A stretch of 64,000 nt of DNA from JALYRV01 sp036675475 (GTDB taxonomy: Bacteria > Acidobacteriota > Vicinamibacteria > Vicinamibacterales > SCN-69-37), in the NCBI GenBank assembly GCA_036675475.1, contig JAKFEY010000030.1:1-64000 (forward strand), given 5' to 3'. Made by a program: the position numbers and the translations under genes. Below are positions 59,590 to 64,000 of this stretch, in pieces. Below the pieces are notes generated by a model. That model searched no databases. It was not told where the DNA came from and saw only the letters and a program-made list of their open reading frames with translations. The first letter of the stretch is position 1. Every line of letters starts with the position of its first letter.

Positions 59590-60771
59590 GTGTTCGTCGA
59601 CGAAGTCGACATTCACGTCAAGGCCGGCGACGGCGGCAGCGGCTGCATGGCGTTCCGGCGCGAGAAGTTCGTGCCGCGCGGCGGCCCGAGCGGCGGCAAC
59701 GGCGGGCACGGCGGCTCGATTTATCTGGTCGCCAGCCCGCATCACAACACCCTCGTCACCTACCGATTCCATCCCGAGTTCAAGGCCGAGCGCGGCCGCC
59801 ACGGCGAAGGCTCGAACCGCACCGGCGCGGGCGGCAACGACATGGAGCTCGCGGTGCCGCCCGGCACCGTCGTGTACGAAGAAACCCCTGACGGCCCGAT
59901 CTTTCTCGCGGACCTGACCGAGGTCGGCCAGCGCGTGCTCGTCGCGCGCGGCGGCAACGGCGGGCGCGGCAACGCGGAGTTCGCGACGGCAACCAATCGC
60001 GCGCCGCGGCGCTGCGAGCCGGGATGGCCGGGCGAAGAGCGCCGCCTCAAGCTGCGCCTGAAGCTGCTCGCCGACGTCGGCCTTGTGGGCTATCCGAACG
60101 CCGGCAAGTCCACCCTGATCTCGCGCATCTCCGCGGCGCGGCCGAAGATCGCCGACTATCCCTTCACCACGCTCACGCCGAATCTTGGTGTCGTCGCCCT
60201 GTCGGGCGATCGCGGCTTCGTCGTGGCCGACGTGCCCGGATTGATCGAAGGCGCGCACGAGGGATCGGGTCTCGGCCATCAGTTTCTCAGCCACCTCGAA
60301 CGCACGAAGGTGCTCGTGCACGTGATCGACATGTCGGAGACCGGGCGCGATCCGGTGCAGGACTTCGAGATCATCAATCGCGAGCTCTCGCTGTGGGCCG
60401 GACGCGGCGACGAAACCGCGGTGGCACTCGCCGACAAGCCGCGGCTCGCGGCGGCGAACAAGATCGACGCGATGCCCGACAAGAAGGCGCTCGAGAAACT
60501 GAAGAAGCACCTGAAGAAGCAGGGCGTGCCGCTGTTCGCGATTTCGGCCGCCACCGGCGACGGCCTGCAGCCGCTGCTCGAGGCGATGTGGAAGGAAGTC
60601 GGTCCCCTGCTGCCCCCACCGTCGGAGCAGGAAACGGTGCGCCTCAAGCCGTCCGCGATAGCGGAAGCGAGCGAAACGGAGGGAGGCGGTGCCGCCGAGC
60701 GAGTGGAGCGAGCCGGGGTCCGGGGCAGAGCCCCGGGAAATCAAGACAACCCGGGAGACGACGGGGCGTGA
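59590..60771 (+). CDS. obg: GTPase Obg/CgtA
   Basis: 393 residues from GTG. Glycine-rich Obg fold (FVDEVDIHVKAGDGGSGCMA), then a G domain: GYPNAGKSTLISRI (P loop), ADVPGLIEGAHEGSGLGHQF, AANKIDAMPDKKAL (NKxD) and FAISAATGDGL. It assists 50S assembly and stress control. The last ~45 residues (SAIAEASETEGGGAAERVER and beyond) are low-complexity and encoded by a GC-rich repeat with a CCGGGGC-AGA-GCCCCGG hairpin at 60720-60736. The nadD GTG overlaps the stop (GTGA). Confidence 0.97.
   Translation: MFVDEVDIHVKAGDGGSGCMAFRREKFVPRGGPSGGNGGHGGSIYLVASPHHNTLVTYRFHPEFKAERGRHGEGSNRTGAGGNDMELAVPPGTVVYEETPDGPIFLADLTEVGQRVLVARGGNGGRGNAEFATATNRAPRRCEPGWPGEERRLKLRLKLLADVGLVGYPNAGKSTLISRISAARPKIADYPFTTLTPNLGVVALSGDRGFVVADVPGLIEGAHEGSGLGHQFLSHLERTKVLVHVIDMSETGRDPVQDFEIINRELSLWAGRGDETAVALADKPRLAAANKIDAMPDKKALEKLKKHLKKQGVPLFAISAATGDGLQPLLEAMWKEVGPLLPPPSEQETVRLKPSAIAEASETEGGGAAERVERAGVRGRAPGNQDNPGDDGA
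60690..60736. repeat. GC-rich repeat in the obg 3' end
   Basis: GGCGGTGCCGCCGAGCGAGT, then AGCGAGCCGGGGTCCGGGGC and a perfect CCGGGGC-AGA-GCCCCGG hairpin (60720-60736). It is read in frame as the tail of Obg. Confidence 0.55.
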
Positions 60772-61442
60772 CACGGCTGGGGATTATGGGCGGGACGTTC
60801 GATCCCATCCATGTCGGCCATCTCGACGTGGCCCGCGCCTCTGCCGACGCCCTGCATCTCGACACCGTCGTCCTGCTGCCGTCGCACGTGCCGCCGCACC
60901 GCGGCGCTCCCCGTACCTCACCGCTCCATCGCTTCGCCATGACGGCGCTGGCCGCGCAAACGGACCCGCGGTTTGTTGCCGGCGAAGAGGAGCTCGAGCG
61001 CGAAGGGCCGTCGTTTGCGGCCGACACGCTGCGGGCGTTTGGACGGCAGGGCTGGAAGCCTGAGCAGTTGTTCTTCCTGACGGGCGCCGATGCGTTTGCC
61101 GAAATTGCCACGTGGAGGGAGTATCCGGCGTTGCTGGATCTCGCACATTTCGTTGTTTGCACGCGTCCTGGCCAGCCGGCCGATATGGTCCGGGGATTGC
61201 TCCCTGCCCTTCGGGACCGGATGGTGGACGCAAGCGCGTTTTCAGACGATGGGGGCACGCGGGTGATGCTGCTCGACGCGCGCACCGCGGACGTGTCGTC
61301 GACCGGGGTGCGTGAAGCCATCGCGAGCGGCGACACGGACATCGCGCTTCGCGGGCTGCTGCCTCCCGCGGTCTTCGATCACATTCGCAGGCACCACTTG
61401 TACAATGATCCGCCGGCCGTGAAGGGCCGCGCCACCCACTGA
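60768..61442 (+). CDS. nadD: Nicotinate-nucleotide adenylyltransferase
   Basis: 224 residues from GTG 60768, overlapping the obg stop. MGGTFDPIHVGHLDVARA carries the HxGH nucleotidyl-transfer motif and SSTGVREAI is the ISSTxxR signature. LFFLTGADAFAEIATWREYP is characteristic. It makes nicotinate adenine dinucleotide in NAD synthesis. Its stop overlaps the rsfS ATG (TGATG). Confidence 0.96.
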   Translation: MTRLGIMGGTFDPIHVGHLDVARASADALHLDTVVLLPSHVPPHRGAPRTSPLHRFAMTALAAQTDPRFVAGEEELEREGPSFAADTLRAFGRQGWKPEQLFFLTGADAFAEIATWREYPALLDLAHFVVCTRPGQPADMVRGLLPALRDRMVDASAFSDDGGTRVMLLDARTADVSSTGVREAIASGDTDIALRGLLPPAVFDHIRRHHLYNDPPAVKGRATH

Positions 61443-61873
61443 TGGCCAAAACACTCGTTCGCAAAAAGACCGCGTCGAAGCCCCGCGCGCGCCAGGGCGC
61501 CGCGAAAACCGCGAAGCCGAAGTCCCCGCCGCGGATGCCGAAGGCCATCAACGCCGGCATCGCCGCCGCGCTCGACAAGAAGGCCGGCGACGTCGTGATC
61601 ATGGACCTGCGCAAGGCGTCGTCGTTCACCGACTTCTTCGTGCTGTGCACGGGGCAGAACATGCGGCAGGTGAAAGCCATTGCCGAAGCCATCGAGACGG
61701 AGTTGAAGAAGGACGGCCTCAAGCCGAGCCTGGTCGAGGGCTACAACAGGGCGGAGTGGGTGCTGCTCGACTACTTCGACTTCATCTTCCACGTCTTCAC
61801 GCCGTCCACGCGCGAGTTCTATGGTCTCGAGCGCTTATGGGGATCGGCGGAGCGCATCCCGGTCGAGGGGTAG
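61442..61873 (+). CDS. rsfS: Ribosomal silencing factor RsfS
   Basis: 143 residues. After a basic 30-residue N-terminal extension (MAKTLVRKKTASKPRARQ) comes the RsfS core: KKAGDVVIMDLRKASSFTDF, FVLCTGQNMRQVKAIAEAIE, WVLLDYFDFIFHVFTPSTRE and FYGLERLWG. It binds L14 and blocks subunit joining when nutrients are low. The TAG stop is part of the repeat at 61870-61893. Confidence 0.95.
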   Translation: MAKTLVRKKTASKPRARQGAAKTAKPKSPPRMPKAINAGIAAALDKKAGDVVIMDLRKASSFTDFFVLCTGQNMRQVKAIAEAIETELKKDGLKPSLVEGYNRAEWVLLDYFDFIFHVFTPSTREFYGLERLWGSAERIPVEG

Positions 61874-62538
61874 CGCAGGCCTTCAGGCCTGCGGTCGACG
61901 CCCTCCTCGCGCTCGCCCTCGCTCCGGCGTGCGCCTCGTGCGCCTCGATCCTCGAGGCGCCGCTTTCAGGCCCCATCTGCCCAGCCTGCTGGGCGTCGGT
62001 GCCGCCGCTGCCGCTCGCGTGGCACGCGGGCAGCACGCCCGTCGCGTCCGCCGGCGCCTACGACGGCACCCTTCGCAACATCATTCACGCGTGGAAGTTC
62101 GAGCGGCGTCAGGGCCTCGCGCGGCCGCTCGCGCGTCTCGTGCGCGACAGGTGCCCTGAGGCCTTCGAAGGCATTGCGCTGGCCGTGCCGGTGCCAATCA
62201 CGCCGTGGCGGCGTTGGCATCGCGGCTTCAATCAGGCGGACGATCTCGCCGCGCACCTCGCGGCACATCTCGGCGTGCCCATCTCGCGCGCACTCGCGCG
62301 CTGGCGTCCGCGCCCTGCGCAGTCCACGCTCCCCTCTTCCCGCCGCCGCATCAACCTCGAAGCCTCGGTGTTCGTCCCCGCCTGGCGCCGCGCGTCGCTC
62401 CGCGATCGCGTCGTGCTGCTCGTCGACGATGTGGTCACGACCGGCGCGACGATCGACACCTGCGCGCAGGCGCTGCGCGAAGCAGGAGCCGCGGACGTAC
62501 GCGCGGTAACGGTGGCCAGGACGCTGCTGAAGCGGTAG
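61837..62538 (+). CDS. ComF-type phosphoribosyltransferase-fold protein
   Basis: 233 residues if the ATG at 61837, inside rsfS, is used. The natural ComF start is expected at VDALLALALAPACASCASIL; there is no start codon there, and the eight residues just before (VAQAFRPA) come from a palindromic repeat. The N-terminal zinc site is CASC...CPAC. PRTase signature LLVDDVVTTGATIDTCA and GFNQADDLAAHLA follow. ComF-type proteins act in DNA uptake. Its TAG stop lies in the repeat at 62535-62562. Confidence 0.87.
   Translation: MGIGGAHPGRGVAQAFRPAVDALLALALAPACASCASILEAPLSGPICPACWASVPPLPLAWHAGSTPVASAGAYDGTLRNIIHAWKFERRQGLARPLARLVRDRCPEAFEGIALAVPVPITPWRRWHRGFNQADDLAAHLAAHLGVPISRALARWRPRPAQSTLPSSRRRINLEASVFVPAWRRASLRDRVVLLVDDVVTTGATIDTCAQALREAGAADVRAVTVARTLLKR
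61870..61893 (+). repeat. Family A palindrome copy 4: rsfS stop and comF N-terminus
   Basis: GTAG followed by CGCAGGCCT-TC-AGGCCTGCG. The TAG (61871-61873) is the rsfS stop in one frame; in another frame the repeat is read as V-A-Q-A-F-R-P-A in ComF. Confidence 0.88.
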
Positions 62539-62562
62539 TGGTGGGCAGGCCTTCGGCCTGCG
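62535..62562 (+). repeat. Family A-like palindrome copy 5 at the comF stop
   Basis: GTAG, six bases (TGGTGG), then GCAGGCC-TTC-GGCCTGC (62545-62561). The TAG is the comF stop. It also sits just upstream of the truncated brnT. Confidence 0.75.
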
Positions 62563-62602
62563 AGCTGCCAGTTTTTTTGTATATACGATAGACGCGGAGA
62601 GC

Positions 62603-62791
62603 ATGCTGACGGTCCCGGACCTCCGGCGAGACTACGGCGAAACGAGGCTCCGCGTCTTTGGGATGATCGACAGCCGGCTCCACGTGGGCGCCATCACTCG
62701 CCGAGGCGATGTGACGCGGGTGATAAGTCTGCGGCGCGCGAATCGACGCGAACAGAGGACCTATGCGACGAAGACCCAGTCAGCCGGATGA
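62603..62791 (+). pseudogene. brnT: BrnT-type toxin, N-terminally truncated
   Basis: 62 residues matching the C-terminal two thirds of BrnT/DUF497 toxins: LTVPDLRRDYGETRLRVFGM, HVGAITRRGDVTRVISLRRA, NRREQRTYATKTQSAG. The first ~35 residues of the family (the DPxKxxxNxxKHGVSF part with toxin-active residues) are absent. The reading frame upstream goes into the repeat at 62535-62562. Probably inactive. Overlaps brnA by 29 bp. Confidence 0.75.
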
Positions 62792-63098
62792 CGAAAACCC
62801 GGAGTGGACGGCCGAGGACTTTCGTAACGCCCGTCCCCTCAAGGAAGTGCTTCCTGACCTGTATGAGGAACTGCGGCGCTACCAAGGCCAGCGCGGAGCC
62901 CAGAAGACGCCGACCAAGCAGTTAATCAGTCTGCGGATCGATCGGGATGTCGCGGACGGGTTGCGCGCCAGCGGTTCAGGCTGGCAGACGCGCGCGAACG
63001 ACGCGTTGCGGGCGTACGCCACGAAGGCAGGGCTGGTGCGCGAGCAGCGGCCCGCGTTCGCGCGCAGGAAGCGCGCTAAAGTCTTGCGCGCGAAGTAA
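62763..63098 (+). CDS. brnA: BrnA-type antitoxin
   Basis: 111 residues. EDFRNARPLKEVLPDLYEEL and KQLISLRIDRDVADGLRASG, then GWQTRANDALRAYATKAGL are the BrnA antitoxin pattern (ribbon-helix-helix DNA-binding and toxin-blocking). Starts inside the truncated brnT, in the order toxin-antitoxin used by brnTA. It remains intact although its toxin seems broken. Confidence 0.85.
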   Translation: MRRRPSQPDDENPEWTAEDFRNARPLKEVLPDLYEELRRYQGQRGAQKTPTKQLISLRIDRDVADGLRASGSGWQTRANDALRAYATKAGLVREQRPAFARRKRAKVLRAK

Positions 63099-63130
63099 CT
63101 CCGCTCCCCGCCCCTGACCGCTTGCCCGCG

Positions 63131-63189
63131 CTCACCCCGCTCACCCCGCTCACCCCGCTTACCCGTGCCTTACCCGCACTTACCTGCGC
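63131..63189. repeat. Degenerate 9-bp tandem array
   Basis: CTCACCCCG three times (63131-63157) followed by looser CTTACCC / CTTACCTG units to about 63189. It fills the gap between brnA and the tmk 3' end. Confidence 0.7.
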
Positions 63190-63792
63190 TTACCTGTCTA
63201 TCCATCCGCGCGAAGTGACGCGGGCGACGATGTCCGCGGTGATCTCGTCCTTTCCGCGCATGCCGTCGACGACTTCCCAGCCCTCCGCCGCCGCCTGGCG
63301 CCGGTAGCTGTCGCGCACGCGCGAGAGCAGCGGCAGGTCGCGCTCGAACTTGTCGCGGCCGTGCGCCTTCCGCCGCACGGCTTCCTCCGGCGCGATATCC
63401 AGCAGAAAGATGGCGGATGGCTCGGGCAGATGGCGCTGCACGTCGCGGAGCCACGCCGCGTCGAGCCCCTGCGCGTCGCCATACGCGATGCTCGAGGCGC
63501 GGTAGCGATCGCACACGACGATGTCGCCGGCGGCAAGCCACTGCTCCATCTGCACGCGATACTCGTGGCGGTTGGCGATGTAGAGCAGCTGCAGCGTGTC
63601 GGGCGCGAAGTCGCGCTGCCCGTCGAGCGCGGCGCGAATCTCGCGGCCGATCGGCGTGTCGTAGTCGGGAAACGACAGCGCGCGCACAGTGCGGCCCGCG
63701 GCGGCAAAGCGCTCGCGCAGCCTCGCGGCCTGGGTTTCCTTGCCGCTCTGATCCAGCCCTTCGAAGGCGATGAGCAGGCCCTGCGGTGTCAC
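63190..63792 (-). CDS. tmk: Thymidylate kinase
   Basis: 200 residues from GTG 63790-63792. P loop FEGLDQSGKETQAARL, DRYRASSIAYGDAQGLD (DRY motif) and the LID-like EEAVRRKAHGRDKFERD. Phosphorylates dTMP to dTDP. The GTG overlaps the upstream lysA stop (GTGA). Confidence 0.96.
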   Translation of the reverse strand: MTPQGLLIAFEGLDQSGKETQAARLRERFAAAGRTVRALSFPDYDTPIGREIRAALDGQRDFAPDTLQLLYIANRHEYRVQMEQWLAAGDIVVCDRYRASSIAYGDAQGLDAAWLRDVQRHLPEPSAIFLLDIAPEEAVRRKAHGRDKFERDLPLLSRVRDSYRRQAAAEGWEVVDGMRGKDEITADIVARVTSRGWIDR

Positions 63793-64000
63793 GCCAGCTC
63801 CGTCTGCAGCAGGTCGTCGATCGTCTGCCGGCGCCTGATGATGCGCCAGCCATCCTTCTCGACGAGCACTTCCGGCGGAAACGGCCGGCGATTGTAGTTC
63901 GAGCCCATCACCGATCCATACGCGCCCGCGTCGCGCACGGCGAGCAGGTCGCCGACTTCCACGGGCGTGAGCGCGCGATCCGCGCCAAGCGTGTCGGTGG
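63789..64000 (-). CDS. lysA: Diaminopimelate decarboxylase, C-terminal end (cut by window edge)
   Basis: Reading leftward from the window edge, about 70 codons are visible: ADRALTPVEVGDLLAVRDAG, AYGSVMGSNYNRRPFPPEVL and RRRQTIDDLLQTEL, then TGA. DAGAYGSVMGSNYN with the PPEVLV tail is the C-terminal PLP-decarboxylase motif of LysA, which makes lysine. The stop overlaps tmk's GTG. Confidence 0.88.
   Translation of the reverse strand, partial: TDTLGADRALTPVEVGDLLAVRDAGAYGSVMGSNYNRRPFPPEVLVEKDGWRIIRRRQTIDDLLQTELA

Noticed and set aside
63131..63189. 9-bp CTCACCCCG array as a CRISPR or iteron origin
   Set aside because: Units are contiguous, degenerate and GC-rich without spacers; no replication initiator gene is near.

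Overview
The window looks like a chromosomal segment of a high-GC, Gram-negative-type soil bacterium, most probably an Acidobacteriota of the Vicinamibacteria group. That assignment is inference. It rests on the GC-rich coding with strong third-position bias, outer-membrane biogenesis genes (TamB-like, Omp85, SurA-like), an 8-TM MacB-like orphan permease, a one-component regulator starting with the SWKEIADYLGRDVRT helix-turn-helix type common in Acidobacteriota, and many lipoproteins without recognised families. No rRNA, tRNA, CRISPR array or complete IS was recognised.

Layout. 1-2.4 kb: DUF2200 end, ParE-type toxin/antitoxin pair, ankyrin protein. 2.5-5.6 kb: B12-dependent ribonucleotide reductase with a promoter and two NrdR-like boxes. 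5.8-9.4 kb: permease and envelope proteins. 9.6-13.7 kb: NtrC-type two-component system, divergent from a glycine-zipper lipoprotein gene that has a sigma-54 promoter. 14.5-22.2 kb: tamB, an Omp85 gene and a SurA-like gene. 22.2-28.9 kb: acyl-CoA carboxylase subunits and a transaldolase-like gene, interrupted by a 1.4-kb lower-GC insertion flanked by a relic of the carboxyltransferase 3' end. 29-32.8 kb: FAH hydrolase, FN3 lipoprotein, hslU, hslV. 33-40.6 kb: Tyr-rich PEGA protein (sigma-54 promoter), GT-C glycosyltransferase, APC permease, ECF sigma and anti-sigma. 40.8-51.8 kb: HTH-receiver protein, ABC-F ATPase, lipoproteins, DsbA-like/Cys-rich pair, transmembrane HTH regulator, a second NtrC-type two-component system. 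51.8-57.5 kb: xerC-trmFO-topA-dprA. 57.7-62.5 kb: TPR protein, lipoprotein, rplU-rpmA-obg-nadD-rsfS-comF. 62.6-64 kb: truncated brnT with brnA, tmk, lysA end.

The most striking feature is a set of palindromic repeat families concentrated at stop codons. Several stops lie inside or at the edge of a palindrome, and repeats are read through in frame: the C-termini of TrmFO, Obg and the FAH protein, the N-terminus of ComF and an internal linker of NrdJ are all repeat-derived. The second theme is sigma-54 control: two NtrC-type systems and two good -24/-12 promoters lie in the same window.
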